From: an uncultured Bacteroidales bacterium
GTDB taxonomy: Bacteria; Bacteroidota; Bacteroidia; Bacteroidales; Muribaculaceae
Direction: 5' to 3'
Length of the DNA stretch: 64,000 nucleotides
Assembly (NCBI GenBank): GCA_947644715.1
Contig: CANSAP010000002.1
Span: forward strand, 82,629-146,628
Shown piece after piece: positions 32,897-42,608 of this stretch. Position numbers and translations under genes: made by a program. Below the pieces are notes generated by a model. It did not search any database and was not told the DNA's origin. It saw nothing but the letters and a program-made list of their open reading frames with translations. Position 1 is the first letter of the stretch; the number at the start of each line of letters is the position of its first letter.

Positions 32897-34162
32897 TTAT
32901 TCGCCGGTGTATTTCTTCATGATGAGGCAGGCGTTGTGGCCGCCGAATCCGAAGGTGTTGGACAGAGCTACGTTCACGGGGCGCTTCTGAGCCTTGTTGA
33001 ATGTGAAGTTGAGCTTGTAGTCCACTTCGGGGTCTTCGTCTCCCTCCACGTGGTTGATGGTGGGGGGCACGATGTCGTCGGTCAGTGCACGCACGCACAT
33101 GAGAGCCTCGAGCGCGCCGGCGGCACCGAGCAGGTGGCCGGTCATTGACTTGGTTGAGCTGAGGTTCATCTTGTAGGCGTGGTCGCCGAATACCTCCTTG
33201 ATAGCTTTGGCTTCGGAGATATCGCCCACGGGTGTTGAGGTGCCGTGAGTGTTGATGTAGTCGATATCTTCGGGCTTCATGCCGGCATCACGCAGAGCGT
33301 TCTCCATCACGAGGCGGGCACCGAGGCCCTCGGGGTGAGTGGCGGTGATGTGGTAGGCATCGGCTGAGAGGCCGCCACCCACTACTTCTGCGTAGATGTG
33401 AGCGCCGCGCGCCTTGGCGTGCTCATATTCCTCAAGCACGAGAGCGGCAGCACCTTCACCGATTACGAAGCCGTCGCGGGAGCCTGAGAAGGGGCGGGAA
33501 GCGGTGGCGGGGTCGTCGTTGCGGGTTGAGAGTGCGCGCATGGAGTTGAAGCCGCCTACACCTGCGGGGTAGATTGCAGCTTCAGCACCACCGGCCACGA
33601 TAGCGTCGGCGTATCCGAGACGGATGTAGTTGAAGGCATCAACGAGCGCATTGTTAGAGGATGCGCAGGCTGACACTGTGCCGAAGTTGGGGCCGCGGAA
33701 CTCATGGTTGATTGAGATGTGGCCGGCAGCGATGTCGGCAATCATCTTGGGGATGAAGAAAGGATTGTATTTGGGACCCTGTTCCTTGTGCTGGGCATAG
33801 TATCCGGCTTCTTCCTCGAAGGTGTGGAGGCCGCCGATGCCTGCTGCGAAGATTACGCCCACACGGTTTTTGTCAACCCCTTCGGAGTCGATGTTGGCGT
33901 CGGCAATAGCTTCGTCGGCAGCCACGAGTGCATACATTGCATAGAGGTCGAGCTGACGGGCTTTCTTGCGGTCGAAGTGGTCGGCGGGATTGAAGTCCTT
34001 TACTTCGCAAGCGAACTGGGTTTTGAACTGCGAGCAGTCAAAGTGGGTTATAGGGCCTGCGCCGCTCACGCCTTTGACGGCGTTCTCCCAGGTTGTCTTG
34101 GCGTCGTTGCCAATGGGAGTGAGGGCACCGAGGCCTGTTACTACTACACGTTTTAGTTCCAT
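32897..34162 (-). CDS. fabF: 3-oxoacyl-ACP synthase II
   Basis: 421 residues from the ATG at 34162 (MELKRVVVTGLGALTPIG, the standard KAS II start; codons further upstream are unrelated). It condenses malonyl-ACP with growing acyl-ACP in fatty acid elongation. The catalytic triad is visible: Cys in NFGTVSACASSNNALVDAF, His in INTHGTSTPVGD, His in STKSMTGHLLGAAGALEA. It lies 105 bases after acpP, the usual bacterial pairing. A terminator follows directly, so rnc is not the next gene. Confidence 0.97.
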   Translation of the reverse strand: MELKRVVVTGLGALTPIGNDAKTTWENAVKGVSGAGPITHFDCSQFKTQFACEVKDFNPADHFDRKKARQLDLYAMYALVAADEAIADANIDSEGVDKNRVGVIFAAGIGGLHTFEEEAGYYAQHKEQGPKYNPFFIPKMIADIAAGHISINHEFRGPNFGTVSACASSNNALVDAFNYIRLGYADAIVAGGAEAAIYPAGVGGFNSMRALSTRNDDPATASRPFSGSRDGFVIGEGAAALVLEEYEHAKARGAHIYAEVVGGGLSADAYHITATHPEGLGARLVMENALRDAGMKPEDIDYINTHGTSTPVGDISEAKAIKEVFGDHAYKMNLSSTKSMTGHLLGAAGALEALMCVRALTDDIVPPTINHVEGDEDPEVDYKLNFTFNKAQKRPVNVALSNTFGFGGHNACLIMKKYTGE

Positions 34163-34267
34163 AGAAAGTATATATACACGCGGCGCACATGAACGGGCTA
34201 AACCGCCCGCGAGCCGAAGCTCCGTCACGGTGCCTGCCTTGTGCGCGTGCGTGGGTAAAGGGGTGGC

Positions 34268-34504
34268 TTATTTCTTGTTTGCCTCAATGTAGGCAATAGC
34301 GTCGCCTACAGTGGCGATCTTTTCGGCCTCATCTTCGGGGATCTGAAGGTCGAACACCTTCTCGAACTCCATGATAAGCTCTACGGTGTCGAGAGAGTCT
34401 GCGCCGAGGTCCTTGCTGAACTCAGCGGTTTCTACTACTTCGTTCGCGTCAACGCTGAGCTTGTCCACGATGATTTCCTTTACTTTTGCAGCTATTTCAG
34501 ACAT
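34268..34504 (-). CDS. acpP: Acyl carrier protein
   Basis: 78 residues, normal ACP size, acidic. The 4'-phosphopantetheine serine is in [16 protein letters not shown]. The ATG at 34504 gives [16 protein letters not shown], the family start; the longer frame upstream is not conserved. It carries acyl intermediates for fabF, encoded just downstream. A near-consensus -7 (TTACTTTG) lies about 55 bases upstream on the minus strand. Confidence 0.97.
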   Translation of the reverse strand: MSEIAAKVKEIIVDKLSVDANEVVETAEFSKDLGADSLDTVELIMEFEKVFDLQIPEDEAEKIATVGDAIAYIEANKK

Positions 34505-34651
34505 GGTGCTAAAATGATTTTTGGGTGAATATTTCTTATGTTGTTTATTTTCAGAGTGCAAAGTAAGCAATAATCTTTGAGATACGGAAATTTTTTACCG
34601 GGAAAATCGCTTTTTTCTGCACACGCGGGCTTTTTCTGTGCATCCCAAGCC

Positions 34652-36328
34652 TTATTTAACGAGCACTTTTACGGGTGTCGGGCTTTGGGTGGAGCGCACG
34701 AGGTAGATGCCGGCGGGGAGGGGAATGACTTCGTTGACACCGGCGCTTTCACGCGTCAGGACTGTCTTGCCGGAGGCGTCGGTGATGATGAGTCCGGCCT
34801 GCGGTCCGGAGGTGACGATGCGCAGGGCACCCTGCATTCCGACTGCCCAGAGGGGCTCGCCGCATTCCACTCCGAGCACGGAGCCGGTGGCGATGGTGAT
34901 GACGTTGCTCAGGGGACTTTCGTAGCCGAGGCGCACGCTCTGCACGGTGTAGCTCTCGGTCACGCCGGGCTCCCGGTCGTCAATTTCAAGGAATGTGCCT
35001 TCGGCCTGAAGACGGGTGGTGACGGGGCCTGTGGCGAGATGGCGGGTGCGGTTGACTATGTAGTAGTCCACGACTTCATCCTCGGCGGGAGCCTCCCAGC
35101 GGGCGGTGTAGCCGGTTTCGGTGAGGTTCTCGGGGGGAAGAGCGGTCAGGGGGGTGAGTGTGGGCACGGGGTAGGCGTGGCCGCGCAGGTCTACATGGAA
35201 GGTCTTGCCGTCGGGGAAGCCGCCGTCATAGAGTGTGATGGCCGCCTCATGCTCACCCACGGAGGTGGGTGTGTAGCGCACGGCCAGGCGGTAGCCCTCG
35301 TCGCTGTTTACCTGCGGGGCGGGGATGCTGTTGGTGTAGAGCGCAAACATGGATCGGTCAGTGCCGGTGACGCGCACGGAGAGGGCGGAGGTGAGGTTCA
35401 CGCCGTTGATGAGGAGTTCCACCTCCTGCTCTTTGCCTACGGCCACTTCGCCCATGTCAAGGGCAGTCCCGTCGATGGGGGCGAAGAGCTCGGGGTCGCC
35501 GGTGATGGGAGGGGTGATGATGCCCCCCTGTTCGGAGAGGTAGAAGGTTTCTGTGGTGCGTGTGCCCCAGATGTATTCTGCCAGTTCGGGGAAGTCGATG
35601 AAGGGGTTGCGGTTGCCTTGAATCTGGTAGACGGCTTCGTTGCGCATACGTTCCTTTTGGCTGACGGGGTCGCGGCGCGCCCAGTCGAGGAGCATTTCGT
35701 AGGCCCAGGAGCGGAGGGTGGGGTAGTCGCCGGTCTCGAGCATGTAGGTGTATTTCCAGGTGTAATCCTGATAGCAGGTGGCCATATAGAAGTACGTGCG
35801 CGCGAAGTCACCTTTATATTCATCGGCCGGCTCGAAGACGCGTGACGCGCCGCCACCCTGGCCTGCATAGGCGTAGCCCACGGTTGTCACTCCGTTTTGG
35901 AACGTCGGGGTCATGACCTCGCCGAGCGGATAGTTGCTCTTGGCCATGTTGGCGTCTGACTCACTGGGGTAGAGGTGGTTGAGGTCGGTGTAGGCTTCAT
36001 TCTGATCGCCGCCCCACCAGGACTTCGGTAGAGAGTGCTCGCGGTTCATGCCGCTCCAGCCGCGGTTGACGTAGAAGACCATGTCGGAGTACATCTCCCA
36101 CCAGCGGCGCTGACCGTTGTAGAGTTCCGGATAGACGTCGGTCTGCGGGAACTGGGTGGGGAAGAGGCTGTTATAGGTGACTACGGTGTGCGGACGCACC
36201 GTCTGGTATGCGGCCGTCTTGAGTTGTTCTTTCTTCTTGCCGTCGAGGCGCTGATAGTAGCCGGCAGGGATGTCGGCGCCGGCAATAAGCCAGGCGAAAA
36301 GGGCTATTAATGAGAGGTATTTTTTCAT
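34652..36328 (-). CDS. Secreted endonuclease I family nuclease with T9SS tail (copy 1)
   Basis: 558 residues. Signal peptide MKKYLSLIALFAWLIAGA; endonuclease I (EndA/NucM) domain about 20-255 with the catalytic beta-beta-alpha metal motif MNREHSLPKSWWGG and DLNHLYPSESDANMAKSNYPLGEV. Then an Ig-like region (about 270-385), an FnIII-like domain (PPENLTETGYTARWEAPAED) and the tail PAGIYLVRSTQSPTPVKVLVK, a type IX sorting signal. It is expected to degrade extracellular DNA at the cell surface. Its start overlaps the stop of the upstream copy as ATGA, so the two are co-translated. Confidence 0.9.
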   Translation of the reverse strand: MKKYLSLIALFAWLIAGADIPAGYYQRLDGKKKEQLKTAAYQTVRPHTVVTYNSLFPTQFPQTDVYPELYNGQRRWWEMYSDMVFYVNRGWSGMNREHSLPKSWWGGDQNEAYTDLNHLYPSESDANMAKSNYPLGEVMTPTFQNGVTTVGYAYAGQGGGASRVFEPADEYKGDFARTYFYMATCYQDYTWKYTYMLETGDYPTLRSWAYEMLLDWARRDPVSQKERMRNEAVYQIQGNRNPFIDFPELAEYIWGTRTTETFYLSEQGGIITPPITGDPELFAPIDGTALDMGEVAVGKEQEVELLINGVNLTSALSVRVTGTDRSMFALYTNSIPAPQVNSDEGYRLAVRYTPTSVGEHEAAITLYDGGFPDGKTFHVDLRGHAYPVPTLTPLTALPPENLTETGYTARWEAPAEDEVVDYYIVNRTRHLATGPVTTRLQAEGTFLEIDDREPGVTESYTVQSVRLGYESPLSNVITIATGSVLGVECGEPLWAVGMQGALRIVTSGPQAGLIITDASGKTVLTRESAGVNEVIPLPAGIYLVRSTQSPTPVKVLVK

Positions 36329-37671
36329 CGTGCCAGGTATTTATAAGCTTTGCCACCGCTGACCACGATGTATAGGCCGGGGGCAGAGGGGATGTTGTCA
36401 AGCATTCTTCCGTCAAGGGTAAAGTAGCGGGCATCGGCTCCGGGAGCGGGAGTCGGCAGAGTGATGGATGCAGCGGCGCATATCCCTTCAAAGGACATGG
36501 TTACATCTTTTTCGAGGTCACGACCCGAGAGGGTGAGTGTGGCCTGGTGATTCAGCTCGCCGGTTGACTCGGTGGGAATGTAGCGCACTGTTAAAGTGGT
36601 GCCCTCAGGGTCGTTGATGTCAGCTGCGGCCAACGTGACGGACTGCAGCGGGGTGCTTCCGAGCATGAAGGAGAACATGGAGGCATCCGGGCCGGAAATT
36701 TTTGCCGAGACAGAGTGAGTGAAGCCCTGACCGAGCACCGGAATTACGTGGATAGTCTCTTCGAGCGGTCCGGCAGCTTCAAAGATGGTGATGTCGCCGT
36801 CGAGGGGCGCCGTGATTTCCGGAGTCTCAGTTTCGATGGGGGGGTCGATGGGTGTCTCCCCTGCATTCCAAGGGATATCCTGCATGTTGCCCCAGATGTG
36901 TTCCACCATTTCCGGATGGTCAATGAAAGGATTGCGGTTGCGCTGCTGGGAATATACACCGTCGTTGCGCTTGCGTTCCTTCTCGCTGACAGGGTCATTG
37001 CGGTGCCAGCGCAGCAGCATCTCGATGGCCCAGGGCTGCAGAGTGGGGTAGATGCCTTGGGCGGCGGTGAGGCTGCCGGTGGCATCCCAGGTGAGATCCT
37101 GATAGCAGGTCACCATATAGAAATATGTGCGGGCCATGTCCCCCTTATATTCATCGGCCGGCTCGAAGACCCAGTTGGTGTTACCGGCTTGGCCATCCAT
37201 CGGCTTGCCCACCTTATAGTTAGGTGAGGGGCAACGGTGGTTGGGCGCTTTCTCTGTGCCGGGTTTCACTTCAGCAAACGGATAGTTGCTGCGGTCGTTG
37301 TTAGCCCATTGGTCCACGGGCATGAGGTGCACGATATCCTTCCAGGCGTCATTATTGATGCCGCCCCACCAGGACTTGGGGAATGTGTGCTCCACATTCA
37401 TGCCCGAGTGGCCGGAGATTGACACCTGCTCATGGGTGTAAATATCCATCCAGTAAGAGCCGGTCGGATCCACGTCAGTATATTGGAATGCTTTCCAGGT
37501 TCCGTCGGAATAAGAGATGGCGGTGTGATTCTTTACAATGCTGTATAGCTGGCTTTTAAGAGCGCTTTTGTTTTTCCCGGTGCAGGCGTCATAATAGCCT
37601 TCCGGAGCATCGGCTGCCGCGAGCAGGGCGCTCAATGCGCAGCCAATGATAAAACCTTTACGAATATTCAT
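36325..37671 (-). CDS. Secreted endonuclease I family nuclease with T9SS tail (copy 2)
   Basis: 448 residues from the ATG at 37671 (signal peptide MNIRKGFIIGCALSALLAAADA); the 20 codons upstream are not leader-like. The nuclease domain has MNVEHTFPKSWWGG and DIVHLMPVDQWANNDRSNYPFAEV, with the same FEPADEYKGD-ARTYFYM-TCYQD and RNPFIDHPE blocks as copy 1, showing an old tandem duplication. It lacks the FnIII domain of copy 1; a domain with ISGPDASMFSF follows and the end APGLYIVVSGGKAYKYLAR is a T9SS tail. First gene of the pair. Confidence 0.9.
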   Translation of the reverse strand: MNIRKGFIIGCALSALLAAADAPEGYYDACTGKNKSALKSQLYSIVKNHTAISYSDGTWKAFQYTDVDPTGSYWMDIYTHEQVSISGHSGMNVEHTFPKSWWGGINNDAWKDIVHLMPVDQWANNDRSNYPFAEVKPGTEKAPNHRCPSPNYKVGKPMDGQAGNTNWVFEPADEYKGDMARTYFYMVTCYQDLTWDATGSLTAAQGIYPTLQPWAIEMLLRWHRNDPVSEKERKRNDGVYSQQRNRNPFIDHPEMVEHIWGNMQDIPWNAGETPIDPPIETETPEITAPLDGDITIFEAAGPLEETIHVIPVLGQGFTHSVSAKISGPDASMFSFMLGSTPLQSVTLAAADINDPEGTTLTVRYIPTESTGELNHQATLTLSGRDLEKDVTMSFEGICAAASITLPTPAPGADARYFTLDGRMLDNIPSAPGLYIVVSGGKAYKYLAR

Positions 37672-37699
37672 GGAAGTGAGTTTTCTTGGATTGGGGATG

Positions 37700-37707
37700 C
37701 AAAAGTA
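37700..37707 (-). promoter_or_regulatory. -7 element of the endonuclease I pair
   Basis: Minus-strand TACTTTTG, about 30 bases before the ATG at 37671; -33 not clear. Confidence 0.5.
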
Positions 37708-37988
37708 GCAAAAAACATTGATACTCACCATGCTTGGACTGCTAAAAAACTCGTCTCCCGCCTCTCGGGAATGCCGGCAGACTCCAAGCCGGACTTTTTC
37801 AGGGTCGTTTCGAGACGGAACAAGTCGTCGTCAGGGCGCACAACGATGCGCATTTTTATACATGCCTATAAGCGTGCGATTAAGCGTGTGTGGCACCGGC
37901 CACCGATTTCAGCCCCGTAAACATGTGTTTTAGAGCATGAAATATTCTTTTTTTGAGGGTAAATGTGTGTCAGCTCAAAAAAAACAAC
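37708..37988. other. Intergenic region between endonuclease genes and secDF
   Basis: About 280 bases without a credible gene. It contains small hairpins (CCCG-cctct-CGGG near 37756; CCGGC/GCCGG followed by TTTTT near 37770-37800) and the string GTTTTAGAGCATGAAAT (near 37927), which recurs nearly unchanged at the right end of the window. Confidence 0.5.
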
Positions 37989-37996
37989 TATATTTG
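37989..37996 (+). promoter_or_regulatory. -7 element of secDF
   Basis: TATATTTG, about 60 bases before the ATG; the -33 region is poor. Confidence 0.5.
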
Positions 37997-38060
37997 CAAG
38001 CTGATATTTTCTAAATTTTGAATAAAAAGAAAACAAATAAAAATTAACTGATTAACAGCA

Positions 38061-41057
38061 ATGCAAAACAAAGGGTTTATCGGCACTATCGCGGTCCTTC
38101 TGATTTTGATTTGCGGCTTCTACATTTCGTTCTCATTCGTCACTCAGAAGTACGAGCAGGATGCGGACAAATATGCAGCCAAAATCGCGAAGACCACCGA
38201 CACTGCCAACAAAAACTACAAGGACTCCCGCAAAGCCTACATGGACTCTCTGGAGAATGAGAAGGTCTATCTCGGCTACACCTACGGGCAAGTTAAGAAA
38301 ATGGAGATCGGTCTCGGTCTTGACCTGAAGGGTGGCATGAACCTCGTGCTTGAGGTGCCCACCACCGATGTGCTCCGCTCCTATGCAAAGAATGAATCGG
38401 CGTTGGCCAAAATCAATGCGGCCATCAAGAAGGTGCTCCCCGAAGGTGAATATACCACCCCCGGTGCCAAGCCCTCCGATAAGGAATTCATCAAAAAGTT
38501 TGCCGCTACTTTCCAGGAAGGCACAATGGCCGGCCTCTTCAGCCGCGACGGTGAATACCTGAGCAAGCTCACCGGCTCCTCCTCCAACGCCGAGGTTACT
38601 CAGGCGCTCGAGCAGCAGGTGGAAAGCCAGGTGGACGACGCATTCAACATCTTCCGCAATCGTATCGATAAATTCGGCGTTGTCAGCCCCAATATCCAGA
38701 AACTTCAGGACAAGCGCGGCCAGATTCTTCTGGAGCTGCCCGGTGTGAAAGAACCTGAGCAGATGACCAAGATTCTCCAGTCCAGCGCTAACCTTGAGTT
38801 CTACGAGGTCTACAACATGGACGAGATTTTCCCCGCCATCATCCAGTTCTCTCAGGAATACAAGGCTGCTAACCCCAATCAGCCTCAGAACGACCTGACT
38901 GCTCTGCTCGGCGGGGGTGGCCGCGGTCCCGTGATGGGCATGGTTGCCCGCGAGGACACAGCAGCTGTTAACCGCATCATCTACTCCGACCTGGCTGCAA
39001 GCGTGCTCCCCTCCAACCTCAAGCTCCGTTGGGAAAACGCTCCTCAGGAAATCGAGCAGACCGACAAGGCCGGCAAGGTCATCATGAAGAAGAACGGCAA
39101 GCCCCTGACCAAGGCTTACTTCAACCTCATCGCCCTCAAGGGTGAGCCCCAGCTCGAGGGTGACGCCGTTGTAAGCGCCTCCTCAGAGTTCGACAACATG
39201 AAGGGCACCACCGTAAACATGCGCATGAGCGACAAGGGTGCCCGCGACTGGGCTACCATCACCAAGAACAATCTTGGCCGCTCAATCGCCATCGTGCTCG
39301 ACGACAATGTCTACTCCTATCCCAACGTTAACTCCGTAATCACCGGCGGCTCCTCAGAAATCACCGGTAACTTCACCCCCGAAGAGGGTAACGACCTTGC
39401 CAACCTGCTCAAGAGCGGCAAGATGGATGTGAAGGTGCGCGTAGAGAGCCAGGAGGTAATCGGCCCCTCACTCGGTCAGCAGGCTATCGAGGCAGGCTTC
39501 ATGAGCTTCATTGTGGCTCTGGTGCTGCTCATGATTTTCATGATACTTATATATGGTGTAATCCCCGGCCTCGTGACCAACGTTGCCCTGATGCTCAACC
39601 TCTACTTCACGCTCGGCATCCTGGCCTCCATCCAGGCAGTGCTCACCCTCTCCGGTATCGCAGGTATCGTGCTCGCGCTCGGTATGGCTGTTGACGCCAA
39701 CGTGCTCATCTTCGAGCGCACCAAGGAGGAGATGCGTGCCGGCAAGAAGCTCCGCGCAGCTATCACCGACGGTTACTCCAACGCCTTCTCTGCAATCTTC
39801 GACGGTAACCTTACCTCAATCATCACCGGCGTAATCCTGCTCCTCTTCGGTTCAGGTCCCATCAAGGGCTTCGCCACCACTCTGATTATCGGTCTCGTAT
39901 GCAGCTTCTTCACAGCCGTATTCCTGACCCGCATCGCCTTCGACCTTATCACCAAGAACGGTCGTTGCGCAGGCATGACCTTCTCAACTCCGCTCTCACG
40001 CAACTTCCTCTCCAACACCAAGATTAACTTCATCGGTAAATCCAAAGTGGCTTACCTCGTGTGGGGTATCCTGCTTGCAGTGAGCGTAGTGTCACTCTGC
40101 ACCCGCGGCATGAACCAGGGTATCGACTTCTCCGGCGGTCGCAACTACGTTGTGGCCTTCCAGCAGGATGTCAATACCGAGGATATCAAGAAGCAGCTCA
40201 CCGACGTCTTCAACCAGGCTAACGCCAAGCATGGCATCAGCGAGCCTGTGGGCCTGAGCGTAATCACCATCGACAACAACAAGAAGGTGCGCGTCTCAAC
40301 CAACTACCGCATCAACGATGCTGCCGAAGATGTTGATTCCGAAATCACCAACCTGCTCTACACCGGCCTGAAGCCTCAGCTCACCGTTAACGGCAAGCTC
40401 ATGAACGAGAAGGACTTCACCATCGCCAACGAGCAGCTCGGCATCGTCTCCATCGCCAAGGTGGGTGCAGCCGTGGCCGACGACATGAAGACCGACGCAG
40501 CCGTGGCAGTGACCATCGCAGTAATCTGCATGTTCCTCTACATCCTGCTCCGCTTCCGCAACATCGCCTTCTCAGTGGGTGCCGTTTGCGCCGTAGCCAT
40601 GACCGCCTTCCTCATCATCGGCTTCTACTCCGTATGCTGGGGCTTCCTCCCCTTCTCCATGGAGATTGACCAGAGCTTCATCGCGGCCGTGCTGACCATC
40701 ATCGGTTATCAGATTAATGATACCGTGGTTGTGTTCGACCGTATCCGCGAAGTGCTGAAGCTCTACCCGAAGGAGGACAAGAAGACAGTCTTCAACAACT
40801 CACTGAACGCTACGCTGACCCGTACCGTTATGACCTCCTTCTCCACCCTGCTCGTGCTTCTGTGCATCTTCATCCTGGGTGGTGACACAATCCGCTCCTT
40901 CACCTTCGCCATGATCTTCGGCGTAGTTGTAGGTACATTCTGCTCCATCTTCCTTGCAGCTCCCGTGGCTTATGCCGTGATGACCCGCAAGAAGAGCGCC
41001 AAAGACCCGAAGGCCGCCGCAGCCAAAGCCGGCGCCGCTCAGCGTCTGAGCCGCTAA
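38061..41057 (+). CDS. secDF: Fused protein-export membrane protein SecDF
   Basis: 998 residues; SecD and SecF joined in one chain, as is normal in Bacteroidetes. It uses the proton gradient to pull Sec substrates out of the translocon. SecD half: D1 motif GLDLKGGMNLVLEVP, large periplasmic domain, then GMAVDANVLIFERTKEE. SecF half from about residue 650: QGIDFSGGRNYVVAF and GYQINDTVVVFDRIRE. Twelve membrane helices can be traced. Basic tail KKSAKDPKAAAAKAGAAQ. Codon use is highly biased, like that of the amylase and the OmpA-family gene. Followed by a clear terminator. Confidence 0.97.
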   Translation: MQNKGFIGTIAVLLILICGFYISFSFVTQKYEQDADKYAAKIAKTTDTANKNYKDSRKAYMDSLENEKVYLGYTYGQVKKMEIGLGLDLKGGMNLVLEVPTTDVLRSYAKNESALAKINAAIKKVLPEGEYTTPGAKPSDKEFIKKFAATFQEGTMAGLFSRDGEYLSKLTGSSSNAEVTQALEQQVESQVDDAFNIFRNRIDKFGVVSPNIQKLQDKRGQILLELPGVKEPEQMTKILQSSANLEFYEVYNMDEIFPAIIQFSQEYKAANPNQPQNDLTALLGGGGRGPVMGMVAREDTAAVNRIIYSDLAASVLPSNLKLRWENAPQEIEQTDKAGKVIMKKNGKPLTKAYFNLIALKGEPQLEGDAVVSASSEFDNMKGTTVNMRMSDKGARDWATITKNNLGRSIAIVLDDNVYSYPNVNSVITGGSSEITGNFTPEEGNDLANLLKSGKMDVKVRVESQEVIGPSLGQQAIEAGFMSFIVALVLLMIFMILIYGVIPGLVTNVALMLNLYFTLGILASIQAVLTLSGIAGIVLALGMAVDANVLIFERTKEEMRAGKKLRAAITDGYSNAFSAIFDGNLTSIITGVILLLFGSGPIKGFATTLIIGLVCSFFTAVFLTRIAFDLITKNGRCAGMTFSTPLSRNFLSNTKINFIGKSKVAYLVWGILLAVSVVSLCTRGMNQGIDFSGGRNYVVAFQQDVNTEDIKKQLTDVFNQANAKHGISEPVGLSVITIDNNKKVRVSTNYRINDAAEDVDSEITNLLYTGLKPQLTVNGKLMNEKDFTIANEQLGIVSIAKVGAAVADDMKTDAAVAVTIAVICMFLYILLRFRNIAFSVGAVCAVAMTAFLIIGFYSVCWGFLPFSMEIDQSFIAAVLTIIGYQINDTVVVFDRIREVLKLYPKEDKKTVFNNSLNATLTRTVMTSFSTLLVLLCIFILGGDTIRSFTFAMIFGVVVGTFCSIFLAAPVAYAVMTRKKSAKDPKAAAAKAGAAQRLSR

Positions 41058-41084
41058 ACCGAGTAACAGACAACTCCTTACATA

Positions 41085-41123
41085 AGGGTGCTGCTCCACA
41101 CACGGGGCGGCACCCTGTTTTTT
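41085..41123 (+). terminator. Terminator of secDF
   Basis: Stem AGGGTGC (41085-41091) / GCACCCT (41110-41116) followed by GTTTTTT. Confidence 0.85.
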
Positions 41124-41383
41124 GACGGCTTATCAGAACAGAGAAGATGACTTCTAACCGTAAAACATCCGGTAAGCAGGCAAGTGATAAACTTTTTTCG
41201 GACGGGGATGTTTAATAAGTACAAGGTCTCCCGACAGGGGGATGACGAGAACCTTCAGGAATTGATTAAACCTTTTTAGCATTGCTGAGTCCAAAGAGGG
41301 TGTTTATAACAAACCTGAAGGTCTTTTAGCATTCGGAAGAAGGTTATAAGATTACTCACTACTTAATTAAATCATATCTCGTT
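41124..41383 (+). promoter_or_regulatory. Upstream region/leader of the OmpA-family gene
   Basis: About 260 bases without a gene. ACCTTCAGG (41251-41259) is the exact reverse complement of CCTGAAGGT (41314-41322), and TTTTAGCATT follows each arm, so a structured leader is possible. No TAnnTTTG element was found; the promoter is therefore not located. Confidence 0.4.
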
Positions 41384-42556
41384 ATGAAAAAAATGTTACT
41401 TACCGCCGCGCTTCTCTGCGGCGTGGCGTCCATGAACGCCCAGCTGGCTATCTCCAAGCCATCTTTCTTTGACAATTGGTCAATCGGTCTTAATGGCGGT
41501 GTGACCACACCTCTTAACCACGGTGCCTTCTTCGGCGATATGCGTGGTCTCGTAGGCATCCAGCTCCAGAAGCAGATTACTCCCGCCTTTGCTTTGGGCG
41601 TTGAGGGCAATTGGGGCATCAACACCTCCTCTTGGAACGGCTACGGCCCCAAGAGTTCAACAGCTTTCGACAGCCAGTATGTAGGTGCATACGGTGCCGT
41701 GAACCTCTTCAATCTGTTTGCTCCCTATCAGGCAGGCCAGCGTGTGTTTGACATCGAGGCCGTAGCCGGTGCAGGTTGGGGTCACTACTTCAAGAATGAG
41801 CCCACTGCCGACCACAACTTCTTCGCTACCAAGGTTGGCTTGAACTTCAACTTCCATCCCACTGACCGTGTGACCATCGCCCTGAAGCCTTCAGTAAGCT
41901 GGGATATGAGCGACGCCGGTGTAAGTAACACTTCTGCCGCTTATAACGCTAACAAGGGTCAGTTCAATCTTCAGGCCGGTGTGAGCGTAGCTCTCGGCAA
42001 GGGTTTCAACTATGTTGACCCCTACAACCAGGCTGAGATTGATGCCCTGAACGCTAAGATTAACGATATGCGTGGTGACCTCGTGAACGCAGGCAACGCA
42101 CTTGCTCAGGCTGCCGCTGACAATCAGGCTCTCGCCGCTGAACTCCAGGCATGCCGCAACCGCAAGCCTGAGGTTGTAACCAAGAGCACTACCACCGATC
42201 AGCTCTCAACCGTGCGCTATGTGAACTTCGAGCTTGGCAAGTACAACATCACCGCTTCCCAGATGCCTAACGTGGCTGCTGTGGCTTCTTACCTGAAGAA
42301 CCACCCCAAGGCTAAGGTTATCATCAAGGGTTACGCTTCTCAGGATGGTCCCGTAGATGTTAACATCCGTCTGGCCAACCAGCGTGCAGAGTCAGTTCGC
42401 ACTACCCTTATCAATAAGTATGGCATTGCATCTGACCGCATCCAGGCAGAGGGTCAGGGTATCGGACACATGTTTGAGGAAGAAAGCTGGAACCGTGTTG
42501 CAATCTGCACACTCGACGAGCCTGCAACCTCTACCACCACCGTTACCACCAAGTAA
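41384..42556 (+). CDS. OmpA-family outer-membrane protein
   Basis: 390 residues. Signal peptide MKKMLLTAALLCGVASMNAQ, an N-terminal eight-strand beta-barrel (about 25-215; WSIGLNGGVTTPLNHG, VFDIEAVAGAGWGHYF, VTIALKPSVSWDMS), a short coiled coil (AEIDALNAKINDMRGDLVNA) and a C-terminal OmpA peptidoglycan-binding domain (VRYVNFELGKYNIT, VIIKGYASQDGPVDVNIRLANQRAESVR). It anchors the outer membrane to the cell wall and is likely abundant, given strong codon bias. It is a single gene followed by a terminator. Confidence 0.95.
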   Translation: MKKMLLTAALLCGVASMNAQLAISKPSFFDNWSIGLNGGVTTPLNHGAFFGDMRGLVGIQLQKQITPAFALGVEGNWGINTSSWNGYGPKSSTAFDSQYVGAYGAVNLFNLFAPYQAGQRVFDIEAVAGAGWGHYFKNEPTADHNFFATKVGLNFNFHPTDRVTIALKPSVSWDMSDAGVSNTSAAYNANKGQFNLQAGVSVALGKGFNYVDPYNQAEIDALNAKINDMRGDLVNAGNALAQAAADNQALAAELQACRNRKPEVVTKSTTTDQLSTVRYVNFELGKYNITASQMPNVAAVASYLKNHPKAKVIIKGYASQDGPVDVNIRLANQRAESVRTTLINKYGIASDRIQAEGQGIGHMFEEESWNRVAICTLDEPATSTTTVTTK

Positions 42557-42608
42557 ACAGCAACAGAACCTGAGCTTACATTAAGCTTACACAGTTATAA
42601 AAAATGAG

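Noticed and set aside
34577..35845. A long open frame of 422 codons on the plus strand
   Set aside because: It is antisense to the endonuclease I gene, whose minus-strand frame has clear catalytic motifs, signal peptide and T9SS tail; the antisense frame follows from codon bias.
37718..37933. A 71-codon plus-strand frame before secDF
   Set aside because: Compositionally random, no leader or homology-like motif, interrupted by hairpins.
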